A DNA stretch of 64,000 nt from Endozoicomonas numazuensis (GTDB taxonomy: Bacteria > Pseudomonadota > Gammaproteobacteria > Pseudomonadales > Endozoicomonadaceae), in contig NZ_JOKH01000002.1 of NCBI RefSeq assembly GCF_000722635.1, forward strand, positions 750,756 through 814,755, read 5' to 3'. Under the pieces are notes generated by a model that was not told the DNA's origin, did no database searches, and saw only the letters and a list, made by a program, of their open reading frames with translations. The translations under genes and the position numbers were made by a program. Below, piece after piece: positions 53,901-62,591 of the stretch. The stretch's first letter is position 1; the number at the start of each line of letters is the position of its first letter.

Positions 53901-55489
53901 ATGGCTTTACCGAAAAGTTTGACTTCAAAAAGTATGCCGACTCATTCCGAAAACCCGCTTTTTCTAAACCAGTAGCACCTCCGCCTGTAAAACACACGAA
54001 GCTGGAAAGGCCTGAGGCTTCCGATGGGTTCAGCCAAAAATTCGACTATAAAGTTTATGCTGATTCTTTCCGCCCACCCGAATGCCCGGCACCTGCGAGC
54101 ATTAATACGGAGACAGTGTCGAATACAACTCAGCTTCATCCAGCCTCTGTCAGCCAGCCCGAAGATGTTCAAGGCTTTACCAAAAAGTTCGACTTTAAGG
54201 CTTATGCCGACTCTTTCCGGCAACCCACAAGCCCTGTACTGCCTGATTCAGAAGCTGACGAGAACCAGCAACTTGAACCTGCTAAGGCTCAGGAAGAGAG
54301 TTTGAATAGCGAACACGAAAGTGACCCCGAGCTTTCAGAACCTGAAGAGAACCCGGAAGAGTTACCCGAACAGAACGAAGAGCAGGCTCCAGAAAATGAC
54401 CCTGAACCAGCGCCTGATGAGCCACAGTCAGAAGAACCACAAGTCGCACCCACTTTTGATCATCAAGCCCTACACCAACAAAGTATGCGTGATCGCAGTC
54501 ATTCCATACAGTCGATGAATTCAGTGACTGGTCTCTTCACCTTGTCTTTCATGTCTGGAGTCTGGGACTCCTGCCATGCTATCTGGAACCAACATGCCTC
54601 TGAGGAACCTCTTGCACCGGAGTTCACTCATTTGTCCGGCTTTTCTTATGGCGACATGACGCTGGCGTCTAATGATCAGACAGGTCAGTGGTACACTTTT
54701 TTGCAAGGACACAGCCAATCAGGCTCTCATGAATCGACTCATTGGCAGGGCAGTACATTCTCCTGGGGAACTCTGGGTTTTATCAACGATAACTGGTTGG
54801 CCGGCTTGATGGTTTCCCGACAACGGGTCTCTATAAATCTTGATGTCAAAGGCGACTCAGTAAAGACAGAAGCCACCCAGTTCAGCTTGCTTTCATCCTT
54901 TCAACATTCTGCCTGGCGCCATAACTTGATGCTCGGACTGGGCTGGCCTGAATACCGTGTTAAAAGCCCGATCACCGGTGAAGATGACTTCCAAACCTTA
55001 CAATGGCAGGGATACGCTTCCACAGGCTACCAGATTAAGCCGGGCTGGTTTAGCGACACTTTCAGTATTGAACCTCGCATTGAGATACTGAAAATCTGGA
55101 ACAAGCCGACTCAACACAGCTTGAATATTGATCAGGATTCATCAGCATCCAATCTGAAATCAAACTCAGGGGCTGAGGTCTATCAACTGGGTGTTCAACT
55201 GGAGCTTCTGCTCCCTGGCATCAGCCAACAACAGCAATGGTTACTTTACGCTGGACGCCAACACGTCAGGGGCAGTGCTGAATTGAGCTATGAGCTGGTA
55301 GAAAGCTCAACCCTTGCCGAAACCCACAACAAGATCAGCAGCAAAGAGCAGGTTGATTACACTATTCTTGCAGCCAGCTTCCGCCATGAGCTCAGCAATG
55401 TTTTATCCATCAGCTTCAAGATCAACGGTCAATGGAGTCATGCTGGCAGCAACAGTGGTTTGAATTTGAATTTCACCCGCTCATTTTAA
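50978..55489 (+). CDS. Giant autotransporter with coiled-coil passenger and three FDFK-YADSFR repeats
   Basis: 1503 residues. N-terminal signal-like segment (LVAGIVIWTLGTCLPLQS). Residues about 225-790 are dominated by long coiled coil with Gln/Glu/Lys heptads. A hydrophobic patch near 815-850 (WVVGNSAWIAPANKVLVRGM) is followed by a proline-rich region with three repeats: DGFTEKFDFKKYADSFR (975), DGFSQKFDYKVYADSFR (1016) and QGFTKKFDFKAYADSFR (1065). An acidic Pro/Glu stretch (1090-1160) leads to a C-terminal autotransporter barrel (about 1215-1503) ending LNFTRSF. The passenger would be placed on the surface or released. Passenger family unknown; the repeats look like short linear binding motifs. 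Confidence 0.75.
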   Translation: MKLYSFIALWRHPLVAGIVIWTLGTCLPLQSNQADQIRGWQSNPAPLFLFRIKMMKSVLEKSGTKVHPFTKADRWHTRLTQLEQTIRQAELNQRYPVSPDFAKAERLIDKALTHQHSRLAHEQHFSQSIQSVTRLTLNYVEGYLQEHYCPGQASRMIDKGQALGAIPGLADWVLGAQNELSQPTIKKLPVTISNTEAPTDASGDDTSSQPSLSIPENFEPLIRELQSDQIKLNAQEERINILSSDLRSKQSELSQQKELTTTLLTLRQEKERMHQQISNQKQILETASVGLVAEQDRLKQLEQQLLSEDFDTPLPQQDDLPDSPLLLDSPEPQENPFQRDQFIANLKRIKLEEQQSSIHQQRHEALSELRKIEDRQKRLQSHHQNVRQALDRWALKKSSIEEILDQKNKKLNGLQLELDKHRQTLATGLHQQEARAREIEDLNTALLEDQTADLSARVKALQETLKDKQEEFSAIKQQKELWTREIEELGQSDKVTAEDLEALHQMTLNHEKTFIKPLQDNVKQAEHELRQEKDRLKKAQTSLDEVNLEHNKITAEIKGSQSLVRQLEQKLKPHTVEIKETEASLLAHEELHDDLIQNLNRAQSELDQTSKDNTRHTLDRQLSELNRLLDRISVDEQSSDPPLDTEVFNSDLPKNSNPTLEAYILEQRELLEKRQHSYNQALEEQHTVEKNALHLDQELNELFFEHKQTALESDDLLGEKKPVEISENDYQQRLQTFSAQEQRLNQQVETLAGDLEQLNIHQEVLVRDRNNHWEALNRLANEHETPRQEPRSPEMSDTDWGAGFSRWVVGNSAWIAPANKVLVRGMIAWYTASSAYYGLLSWYEGSQENYSKTQAEEALTAALSDDNLALYGTTPAPQPKPAVNSVDSLRVNQTSEEAPVCLAPQTPPNDKHNFHEFILKRPPVSEVKPVTPPPINTNDTCPATEIKPETPQKMDQQSLPVTLNNPDKVNSKRTDGFTEKFDFKKYADSFRKPAFSKPVAPPPVKHTKLERPEASDGFSQKFDYKVYADSFRPPECPAPASINTETVSNTTQLHPASVSQPEDVQGFTKKFDFKAYADSFRQPTSPVLPDSEADENQQLEPAKAQEESLNSEHESDPELSEPEENPEELPEQNEEQAPENDPEPAPDEPQSEEPQVAPTFDHQALHQQSMRDRSHSIQSMNSVTGLFTLSFMSGVWDSCHAIWNQHASEEPLAPEFTHLSGFSYGDMTLASNDQTGQWYTFLQGHSQSGSHESTHWQGSTFSWGTLGFINDNWLAGLMVSRQRVSINLDVKGDSVKTEATQFSLLSSFQHSAWRHNLMLGLGWPEYRVKSPITGEDDFQTLQWQGYASTGYQIKPGWFSDTFSIEPRIEILKIWNKPTQHSLNIDQDSSASNLKSNSGAEVYQLGVQLELLLPGISQQQQWLLYAGRQHVRGSAELSYELVESSTLAETHNKISSKEQVDYTILAASFRHELSNVLSISFKINGQWSHAGSNSGLNLNFTRSF

Positions 55490-55565
55490 GATCAAAAAAC
55501 CGGCAAGCAGCTGATCTTTAACTATGCTCTTTTGCTTGATTATAAAAAAAGAGCCGTCATCAATC

Positions 55566-57086
55566 ATGAATAAAAAACATTGGTTTCTTGCCAGCAGTTT
55601 CGCAATTCTGACTCAATCAGCAGCCGGCTTAACGCCTCTGTTTCTGGAGCTTAAATTTCCAATTTGGTCACCGGCACTGAAATTTATTGAAGATCACAGG
55701 CTGCTTCAACTCAAAAAACCTGTGCCTTATCTGGACGCTTTAAACCACTCCTTTTTTATGCTCCCGATCCAGAGTGATTCACCTCTCTATATTCTGTTCA
55801 ATGAAGACGCTGCCCCAAACACAGAAGAATGGAACATCAATCAATTTCTCACCCAAATGAATCAGAGCGATACAATCGTTCAAGCTCTGGAAGAACTCTT
55901 TGCGAGCCATTCAGACAGCCATCTTGATGCTATCTGCGAGATTATGCAGTTATTAGGTGCTCAGCCTCATACAGCCCAGTATCTGAACACTCTCAGCTTT
56001 AATATCAACACCCAGATACTGACCCATGCACTGCATCAAACCAATATCATCAAGCTTCTTCAAGCACTTTTAGACGGCTCTGATACCGGATGGCAAAACC
56101 TGATTTTAAACCTGGATGCCGCCGCCCAGCTATTGCACCTGGCATCACAACTGGTTGATCCACAGGTGCAAACAGTCTTGATCAATAGCATCGCAAGCCA
56201 CCTTAACAGTGAGCACCTGTACGACTACATCAACAAACAAAAAGTGGTGGGCTTCCTATACCTCATCCACCACACTCTGGAGTTTTGGCCCATTAACGAT
56301 GTTGACCCTTATGATCCAGTTTTTATGTCCAGCGCCGAGATTATTCTGGATTATTTACAAACCAGAAGCACCATATCCAGGTTTGGCCCTGTGCATGATA
56401 TGCTCAACCTTCCAGCCAGCTTTGCCCGTATTTTTGCTTTTCGACCCGAGATAGTCGGTATTTATTATCAGGCTTTTGGGCAATGGGACTTTGACCCCAG
56501 GGCTTTGTATCAAGCTATGGCATTTTTTAAAGATGCTTTCATGGGTCATCCAGCCCAGATGAATAATGCCTCTCATTTATGCCTGTTGCGCTTCATTCAA
56601 TTTTTCAAAAATCCTGAGCTTATGAGGATATTGACTCGACTCGCTGCTATTTCCCTCTATCAACCTATCATCTTTCAACTCTACCCAGTCTTTGCTCGAT
56701 CAGCAGAAGAAGTGAGCAGCTGGTTAATAAACCCTCAAACTCCCCAACTGGCAATCGTTGGTATCTCTTTGCTGCACGTTACCAGTGCGAATATCTATCA
56801 GATACCCTCAACAAATAGGCGTTCAATGGCTTATTCTGTTATATCCACGATGGTCACACAGGCATTATCTGAAATTTATTCCGATGATACATTGCCCGAT
56901 ATTATTCACCATACCACCGCATTAATTCTGGATGTCTTTCCCGAGCTACAAACCTTGGATACTCCCGAAGCGTTATCGGAGCACCTCAACTCACTCATTC
57001 AGACGAACGAATTTAACCTGAGTCAGGTTATGAATTATCTGGAGATACCCGAGCTGGGTAAAAATGAGGCAAACACTCAACAATAA
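55566..57086 (+). CDS. Secreted helical-repeat protein, unknown
   Basis: 506 residues from ATG at 55566 (MNKKHWFLASSFAILTQSAAG), an evident signal peptide; an ATG 42 bases upstream lacks one. The mature protein is almost wholly alpha-helical with repeated helix pairs, perhaps a HEAT/ARM-like scaffold. No family recognised. It follows the autotransporter by 76 bases on the same strand and may be co-transcribed and exported with it. Confidence 0.6.
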   Translation: MNKKHWFLASSFAILTQSAAGLTPLFLELKFPIWSPALKFIEDHRLLQLKKPVPYLDALNHSFFMLPIQSDSPLYILFNEDAAPNTEEWNINQFLTQMNQSDTIVQALEELFASHSDSHLDAICEIMQLLGAQPHTAQYLNTLSFNINTQILTHALHQTNIIKLLQALLDGSDTGWQNLILNLDAAAQLLHLASQLVDPQVQTVLINSIASHLNSEHLYDYINKQKVVGFLYLIHHTLEFWPINDVDPYDPVFMSSAEIILDYLQTRSTISRFGPVHDMLNLPASFARIFAFRPEIVGIYYQAFGQWDFDPRALYQAMAFFKDAFMGHPAQMNNASHLCLLRFIQFFKNPELMRILTRLAAISLYQPIIFQLYPVFARSAEEVSSWLINPQTPQLAIVGISLLHVTSANIYQIPSTNRRSMAYSVISTMVTQALSEIYSDDTLPDIIHHTTALILDVFPELQTLDTPEALSEHLNSLIQTNEFNLSQVMNYLEIPELGKNEANTQQ

Positions 57087-57265
57087 GTGAATATTGTCCA
57101 CTATTGTTGAAATTTTTTTGAAATAAATGTGAAAAGTAAACATCATATAAATACAACATAATGCTCGCAGTAGAAGCCTTGTAAGAAATGAACATTTATT
57201 TCCCCCTTGGCTAGTGCAGTTCATAGACGCCTGTAGCGAATAATTAACAGCCCATAACAGTACTA

Positions 57266-58048
57266 ATGAATAAAAATAAATGTTTATGGCATGTCGGACT
57301 CTTCCTTGCCGCCAGTATTTCAGGGAACGTTTTGGCATCCACTATTGATGATGTTACCCGTACCGGTCAGGATCGCATCCAGTCCGGCCAAAAAGCCCAG
57401 CAGCAGATAGAATCGATTGATAATCAGATCACATCTCTGGAAACAGAATACCTTCACCTCAGCAAGATTACAGAAGGTATCAAGACCTACAATTCCGTCC
57501 TCAAGCAACAGCTGGACAATCAGACGGCAGAAATAGCGGATATTCAGAACTCCATTGAAAATGCCGCCGAGATTGAACGACAGATCATTCCTTTAATTGA
57601 TCGCATGATCGCTGCACTGGACTCTTTTGTCACACTGGACACGCCCTTTCTGCCTGAAGAACGGCTGCAGCGTGTCGAGTCCCTGAAAACCTTGCTGGGT
57701 CGTCCTGATGTTTCGACCGCAGAGAAGCTACGAAAAGTCTTTGAAGCCTACCAGGAAGAAAATAAATACGGTCGAACGATCGAAGCTTATCGTGGCCAAC
57801 TGGAACTGGATGGTTCAGCTCGCGATGTCGACTTTTTAAGAGTGGGTCGGGTGGCTTTACTGTATCAAACGGCTTCAGGTGATCAGATGGGTGCCTGGAA
57901 TGCGGCAACCAAGCAGTGGCAAAGCCTTGAAGCCTCTGACTACCAGCGTCATCTCAGTCAGGGTCTGAAAATGGCCCGAAAACAGACGGCTCCGGACCTG
58001 CTGTCTATCCCGGTTTTTAATGTTGATACCCAAGGAGAAGCCCAATGA
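57266..58048 (+). CDS. DUF3450 protein of a TonB2-type operon
   Basis: 260 residues with a signal peptide (cleavage after NVLAS) and a long coiled coil (about 30-110) typical of DUF3450 (IESIDNQITSLETEYLHLS). These periplasmic proteins are encoded with TtpC in marine gammaproteobacteria and support TonB2-dependent uptake. The stop overlaps the next start by 4 bases. The upstream 180-base gap carries an 11-bp inverted repeat (57120-57130 / 57192-57202) of unknown meaning; no clear Fur box is seen. Confidence 0.88.
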   Translation: MNKNKCLWHVGLFLAASISGNVLASTIDDVTRTGQDRIQSGQKAQQQIESIDNQITSLETEYLHLSKITEGIKTYNSVLKQQLDNQTAEIADIQNSIENAAEIERQIIPLIDRMIAALDSFVTLDTPFLPEERLQRVESLKTLLGRPDVSTAEKLRKVFEAYQEENKYGRTIEAYRGQLELDGSARDVDFLRVGRVALLYQTASGDQMGAWNAATKQWQSLEASDYQRHLSQGLKMARKQTAPDLLSIPVFNVDTQGEAQ

Positions 58049-59469
58049 GATTCATCAAGGCTATACTCCTCAGCGCAGTATTTATTCCTTCAGTGTTATC
58101 CGCCAATGAGCCGGTCACTCTGGACGCTCTGCTGGAACAAATTAAAAAAGGCAGTATTGAAGATCAGGCACTGCACAAAACCAGACTGGCTGACTTCAGA
58201 AAAACCAGAGCTGAGCAACAACAAAAGCTCAACAGCCTCCAACAGGAAAAAACCAGACTGGATCAGGTCAGTCAGGACTATGAACAGCAATACGAGCAAA
58301 ACAGTCAGGCACTGGACGAACTGAACGAAGCTCTGTCCCTGAAACTGGGCACCATGAAAGAACTGTTTGGTGTGCTGCAGCAAACAGCCAATGAAAGTCG
58401 CTCCCAGTTCAATGGTTCTATTACCCAGGTTCAATACCCTGAGCGGGACCTCTTTCTGGAAGCCTTTTCTGAAAACATGGGCAAAGCCACCCGTCTTCCC
58501 GACTTACAGGATATAGAGCGACTATGGTTTGAGCTCCAACAGGAAATGACTGAATCCGGTAAGGTCGTGCGCTTCCAGGCTCAGGTCACCAATACTTCAG
58601 GAGAGATAGAACAGACAGACGTGACCCGAGTAGGTCTGTTTAATGTCGTCAGCCATGATAAATACCTGCAGTACATTGCCGAAACAGGCCGACTGATTGA
58701 GCTGCCACGCCAGCCACAAGGCCGCTATCTTGACTCAGTTGCAAAGCTGAATAGCTTTTCTAACAACACTGATAATACGACACCCATCACTTTTTCTCTG
58801 GACCCAACCAGAGGACAACTGTTGTCCATGCTGGTCAATGTGCCAGGACTGCAGGAACGTATTGAACAGGGTGGTATCGTGGGCTATGTCATTCTGGCTC
58901 TGGGATTACTGGCACTCCTTGTGACTCTGGAACGCCTGATGACGCTTGGGCTGATGGGAAGCAATATCAGGAAACAGATCAAGAACCCAGGCACCCACGG
59001 CAACAACCCACTGGGAAGAATTCTGGCATGCTATGAGAAGAATCGCTCTGCAGACCCCGAAACACTGGAATTAAAAATCGGCGAAGCCTTGATGAAAGAG
59101 GTGCCCGCCATACAGAAACGTCTGACCCTTCTTAAAGTGATTGCCGTTATCTCTCCCCTTCTGGGATTGCTGGGAACCGTTACCGGAATGATTGTCACCT
59201 TTCAGGCCCTCACTCTGTTTGGAACCGGTGACCCACGACTCATGGCTGGAGGTATCTCCCAGGCACTGGTAACCACTGTTCTGGGTCTGGCTGTAGCCAT
59301 CCCAACCATGCTGCTGCACTCTCTGGTCTCCAGCAAAGCCAAAGTCCTGTCCCAAATTCTGGAAGAACAGGCAGTCGGTATTATTGCCGAGCAGGCGGGC
59401 AAGGTTCAGTCAGCACCTGAAACGACTGTTACCAGCCGTCCGAAAACCCCGGCTGAAGCCATAGCCTGA
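58045..59469 (+). CDS. TtpC-type MotA/TolQ/ExbB proton-channel protein
   Basis: 474 residues: signal peptide (1-21), periplasmic coiled coil (about 30-110), middle domain, then a MotA/TolQ/ExbB channel domain from about 275 (YVILALGLLALLVTLERLM; IAVISPLLGLLGTVTGMIVTF; SQALVTTVLGLAVAIPTML). In Vibrio, TtpC is an added fourth component of the TonB2 complex. Pairs with the second, shorter ExbB encoded next. Confidence 0.9.
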   Translation: MRFIKAILLSAVFIPSVLSANEPVTLDALLEQIKKGSIEDQALHKTRLADFRKTRAEQQQKLNSLQQEKTRLDQVSQDYEQQYEQNSQALDELNEALSLKLGTMKELFGVLQQTANESRSQFNGSITQVQYPERDLFLEAFSENMGKATRLPDLQDIERLWFELQQEMTESGKVVRFQAQVTNTSGEIEQTDVTRVGLFNVVSHDKYLQYIAETGRLIELPRQPQGRYLDSVAKLNSFSNNTDNTTPITFSLDPTRGQLLSMLVNVPGLQERIEQGGIVGYVILALGLLALLVTLERLMTLGLMGSNIRKQIKNPGTHGNNPLGRILACYEKNRSADPETLELKIGEALMKEVPAIQKRLTLLKVIAVISPLLGLLGTVTGMIVTFQALTLFGTGDPRLMAGGISQALVTTVLGLAVAIPTMLLHSLVSSKAKVLSQILEEQAVGIIAEQAGKVQSAPETTVTSRPKTPAEAIA

Positions 59470-59488
59470 TATCAGTGGGGAACAAGGA

Positions 59489-60124
59489 ATGGAACAGATA
59501 CTGATTTCGATCCGGGACTTTCTGGAGCTGGGGGGCACGGTTTTGACCGTCATTGCCGTGGTCACAGGAGTGCTCTGGATACTGGTTCTGGAAAGAATCT
59601 ACTACCTGAAATTCCACCATCCAAAAATGGTGAAAAAAGCACTGACACTCTGGCAGGCTCAGGACCACAGCGAACCCTGGTTTACTCAAGCGTCTGCGGC
59701 CCAGGATAAAAATATTTCGAAAGCCACCTATGAAAATGACAAAAAAACGAAATATTTTTTCCAACAAAAGCTAAAACGAAGACTGATGTCTCTGGTCAAC
59801 CTTAAATTGGAACGCAACCTTGCCTTGATCAAAACCCTCATTGCAGTCTGCCCTCTTTTGGGACTGCTTGGCACGGTTACAGGGATGCTGGAAGTGTTCG
59901 AAGTAATGTCTTTCACAGGTACAGGCAATGCCCGGGCCATGGCGTCTGGCGTGTCAAAAGCGACAGTGCCAACTATGGCCGGAATGGTCACGGCCCTGTC
60001 AGGCATTCTGATCATTACCTGGTTGCTGCGCACAGCGCAGAAAGAAAAACGGCTGCTGAATGAACGCATGCTCAACCAGGCACAAAGCCCTCAGTCCATA
60101 ACAACAAAGCCCCTTTCTGTTTAG
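59489..60124 (+). CDS. exbB: ExbB-like proton-channel protein (TonB2 system)
   Basis: 211 residues with three membrane helices: TVLTVIAVVTGVLWILVLERI, LIAVCPLLGLLGTVTGMLEVF and TVPTMAGMVTALSGILIITWLL. ExbB pentamers with ExbD convert proton-motive force to work on TonB. A basic, low-similarity stretch (about 70-105) replaces the usual cytosolic loop. Nineteen bases after ttpC; ExbD follows after 12. Confidence 0.9.
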   Translation: MEQILISIRDFLELGGTVLTVIAVVTGVLWILVLERIYYLKFHHPKMVKKALTLWQAQDHSEPWFTQASAAQDKNISKATYENDKKTKYFFQQKLKRRLMSLVNLKLERNLALIKTLIAVCPLLGLLGTVTGMLEVFEVMSFTGTGNARAMASGVSKATVPTMAGMVTALSGILIITWLLRTAQKEKRLLNERMLNQAQSPQSITTKPLSV

Positions 60125-60136
60125 GAGATCCATACA

Positions 60137-60550
60137 ATGAGAAAATTTTCCTGGCAGGAAGGCATGGGTGATGAGGAGTTGAATATTGATGTCACTCCCA
60201 TGCTGGATGTGGTGTTTATTCTGTTGATCTTTTTTATCGTCACTGCCAGCTTCGTCAAGGAAGCTGGCATAGACGTCAATCGCCCACAGGCATCGACGGC
60301 CACACAACAGGACAATGCCAGCATTTTAGTGGCATTAACTGATGACAACAGTATATGGATTGATGGCAGAAAAATTGAGCAGCATGCCCTGAGAGCCAAT
60401 ATTGAGAGACTTCACGCTGAGAACCCTAAAGGTTCAGTGGTTATTCAGGCCGACAAGGATTCCCGCAATGAATTATTGATCGCAGTGATGGACTCTGCCA
60501 GAGCAGTAGGCGTCAGTAATGTCGCTATTGCTACCGTTGAGGGTGAATGA
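60137..60550 (+). CDS. exbD: ExbD-like proton-channel subunit
   Basis: 137 residues. A single N-terminal membrane helix with the essential proton-carrying Asp24 (DVTPMLDVVFILLIFFIV), then the periplasmic domain (SILVALTDDNSIWIDG; GSVVIQADKDSRNELLIAVMD). Normal length. AGGAGA lies before the ATG. Last base 60550, one base before the tonB GTG start. Confidence 0.93.
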   Translation: MRKFSWQEGMGDEELNIDVTPMLDVVFILLIFFIVTASFVKEAGIDVNRPQASTATQQDNASILVALTDDNSIWIDGRKIEQHALRANIERLHAENPKGSVVIQADKDSRNELLIAVMDSARAVGVSNVAIATVEGE

Positions 60551-60551
60551 C

Positions 60552-61232
60552 GTGAGTTCTGAAACCTTAATAGATATAGAGCAGAGCTTTCGGGAGCCGC
60601 TGTTAACAAAACGACTCTTCACGGTCGCTATTCCCGGTGTTGTGATCACTCTGGCTCTGTGCTGGGGAATGAAGGCTCTCATTGACCTGCCCTCTGGGAA
60701 TACTGAAGCCCAGCCCTATGGTGATGTTCTGGACTTTGTCCGGGTCAAACCTAAAGAGGAGCCGGTAAAAAAGAAAAAGCGCCCTGCCAAACCGGAAACA
60801 CCAGAAGCTCCTCCACCACCACCCGCAATGCCACAAGTCAGCACCGATGCTCCGGTTCTGGAAAAAATCGCTACTGGCCGCCCTTCTATCAACCCTGCCA
60901 TCAATATGGATGGACTGGGCTTTAATCTGGGCAATCTTCAGGAAGGCGAGTACCTGCCTATTGTAAAAGTCGCTCCTATCTATCCGGAACGGGCCGTCAA
61001 TCGAGGTATTCAGGGTTTTTGTACGGTGGAATACACCGTAACCCGGGAAGGAACGGTTAAAGATGTTCAAGTAGTCGAGTCACTTTGCGACAGCTGGTTG
61101 TTCCAAAAGCCATCCATCAATGCGGCTAAACGTTTCCGATACCAGCCAAAAGTAGTGGGCGGAAAAACTCAGGAAGTGAAAGGCGTTAGAAACCGCTTCA
61201 CCTATCTCATTCAGGGAGGCGACAATGGTTAA
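60552..61232 (+). CDS. tonB: TonB family energy transducer (TonB2-type)
   Basis: 226 residues from GTG at 60552, chosen because GAGGGTG is 8 bases ahead and it abuts the exbD stop; an in-frame ATG at 60519 lies inside exbD. One membrane helix (TVAIPGVVITLALCWGMKALI), a short Lys/Pro region (KEEPVKKKKRPAKPETPEA, then a run of prolines), and a TonB C-terminal domain (KVAPIYPERAVNRGIQGFCTV). The linker is much shorter than in E. coli TonB1, typical of TonB2. Contacts receptors in the outer membrane. Confidence 0.93.
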   Translation: MSSETLIDIEQSFREPLLTKRLFTVAIPGVVITLALCWGMKALIDLPSGNTEAQPYGDVLDFVRVKPKEEPVKKKKRPAKPETPEAPPPPPAMPQVSTDAPVLEKIATGRPSINPAINMDGLGFNLGNLQEGEYLPIVKVAPIYPERAVNRGIQGFCTVEYTVTREGTVKDVQVVESLCDSWLFQKPSINAAKRFRYQPKVVGGKTQEVKGVRNRFTYLIQGGDNG

Positions 61233-62439
61233 GTTTTCCACACTCCGCAATACTCTGGCTTGCCTGGCTCTGGCTGCTTCAATGGAGCTACATGCTACGG
61301 CCATGTCTGAATCCGTTTATCGGGCATTAGAAAGTATTCGTGATCAGGTCAATCAAACCCAGTATCAGGAAGCCCAAACTGAGCTGCAATTACTTTTAAA
61401 AGACAATAGCCGACTGTCCTCCTACGAGAAGGCTCAAATCTGGAACCTGACAGGCTATACCTTCTATCTACAGGACAACTATCCCAAAGCAGTCAATGCT
61501 TATAAGGAAGTCCTGAAACAGGAAGACCTTCCCGATGCACTCAAACTCAGCACCGGAAGAACCCTGGCTCAACTCTGGTTCAGCACCGGAAAATATCAAG
61601 AAGCTCTCCAGCAAGCCATAGCTGTCACGGCCAACCAAAAGACCCAGGATACCGGCCTGAATGTTCTGATGGCTCACTGCCTTTACCAGCTAAAAGACTA
61701 CCAAGAGTCTGCCAAGATGATTCAGTCAACCATTAGCGCTTCAGATAAGCCAGAAGAAGGTTGGTATCAGCTGCTGCGGGCCAACTATCAGACACTGGAA
61801 GATTATCCAGCTGTGGAAAAAGTGCTGGAAGAGATGGTGGCACGCTATCCGAAGAAGGAATATCTGCTGGCTCTTTCCGCCATATACAGTCAACTGGAGA
61901 AGCCCAAAAAACAACTGGTACTCCTTGAAGGTGTCTTTGAATCGGGTCAGTTAGACAGCGCCCCCCATCTCAAAGCACTAGGCACACTGCTACTCCAACA
62001 AAACCTTCCAATAAAATCTGCACAGGTGCTGTCCCGGGGTTTGAAAGCAGGCTACATGGAGTCATCTCTTGATAATCTGAAACTGTTGGCACAAGCCTGG
62101 TTACAAGCCCGAGAAGATGAGAAAGCGCTTCAAACTTTGAAGAAAGCAGTCATTCTTGATAACAGCGGTAAGTCTTCACTACTGATAGCTCAGCTGCATC
62201 TTCGATCCCAACAGTGGCCACAAGCAGAACAGGCTTTAAAAACCGCTCTTTCAAAAGAGCTGGATGATAAAGCCTCTGCTCAACTGATGCTGGGTATGAC
62301 CTTGTTCAACCAGAAAAAGTATCAGGATGCTGTGGCCTCACTGGAGGCCGCTTCCAACCATAAAAAGACACGGACTTCTGCTCTACAGTGGTTGGACTAT
62401 ACCCGTGCAGAGATAGAGCGCAGTAAGGCTGAGATATGA
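61225..62439 (+). CDS. TPR protein of the TonB2 operon
   Basis: 404 residues. Signal-like N-terminus (TLACLALAASMELHATA) and about eight tetratricopeptide-like repeats (for example AQIWNLTGYTFYLQDNYPKA and KALQTLKKAVILDNSGKS). TPR proteins commonly close TonB2/TtpC operons. Probably periplasmic and scaffolding. It overlaps tonB by 8 bases, so its synthesis is coupled. Confidence 0.85.
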   Translation: MVKFSTLRNTLACLALAASMELHATAMSESVYRALESIRDQVNQTQYQEAQTELQLLLKDNSRLSSYEKAQIWNLTGYTFYLQDNYPKAVNAYKEVLKQEDLPDALKLSTGRTLAQLWFSTGKYQEALQQAIAVTANQKTQDTGLNVLMAHCLYQLKDYQESAKMIQSTISASDKPEEGWYQLLRANYQTLEDYPAVEKVLEEMVARYPKKEYLLALSAIYSQLEKPKKQLVLLEGVFESGQLDSAPHLKALGTLLLQQNLPIKSAQVLSRGLKAGYMESSLDNLKLLAQAWLQAREDEKALQTLKKAVILDNSGKSSLLIAQLHLRSQQWPQAEQALKTALSKELDDKASAQLMLGMTLFNQKKYQDAVASLEAASNHKKTRTSALQWLDYTRAEIERSKAEI

Positions 62440-62537
62440 AGTCGTCATAAAGTAAAGATGCTTTAAAAGACTTCTGCCTTTTTGATAGGATCGGACGCAT
62501 TCATTTAAGGACAACAATATAAAAGGGAGTTTTAAGT

Positions 62538-62582
62538 ATGGGAGCCTCACACCCTCTACTTTCACAGGCGTGTAATGGTTAG
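62538..62582 (+). other. Probable ancestral start of cassette gene A', closed by an in-frame amber codon
   Basis: ATG at 62538 with AAAAGGGAG 8 bases ahead opens 14 codons (MGASHPLLSQACNG) that end in TAG at 62580-62582, in the same frame as the 425-residue gene at 62592. The promoter-proximal layout (GGGAG, 8 bases, ATGGGAG) resembles that of intact gene A at 33529. So the gene may be interrupted by one nonsense codon. Confidence 0.55.
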
Positions 62583-62591
62583 TCCGACTTT

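Noticed and set aside
54024-54305. Plus-strand frame of 93 codons inside the autotransporter gene
   Set aside because: It is a shadow of the repeat and acidic regions in another frame, with no start signal.
57087-57265. Fur box before the TonB2 operon
   Set aside because: No sequence close to the GATAATGATAATCATTATC consensus was found.
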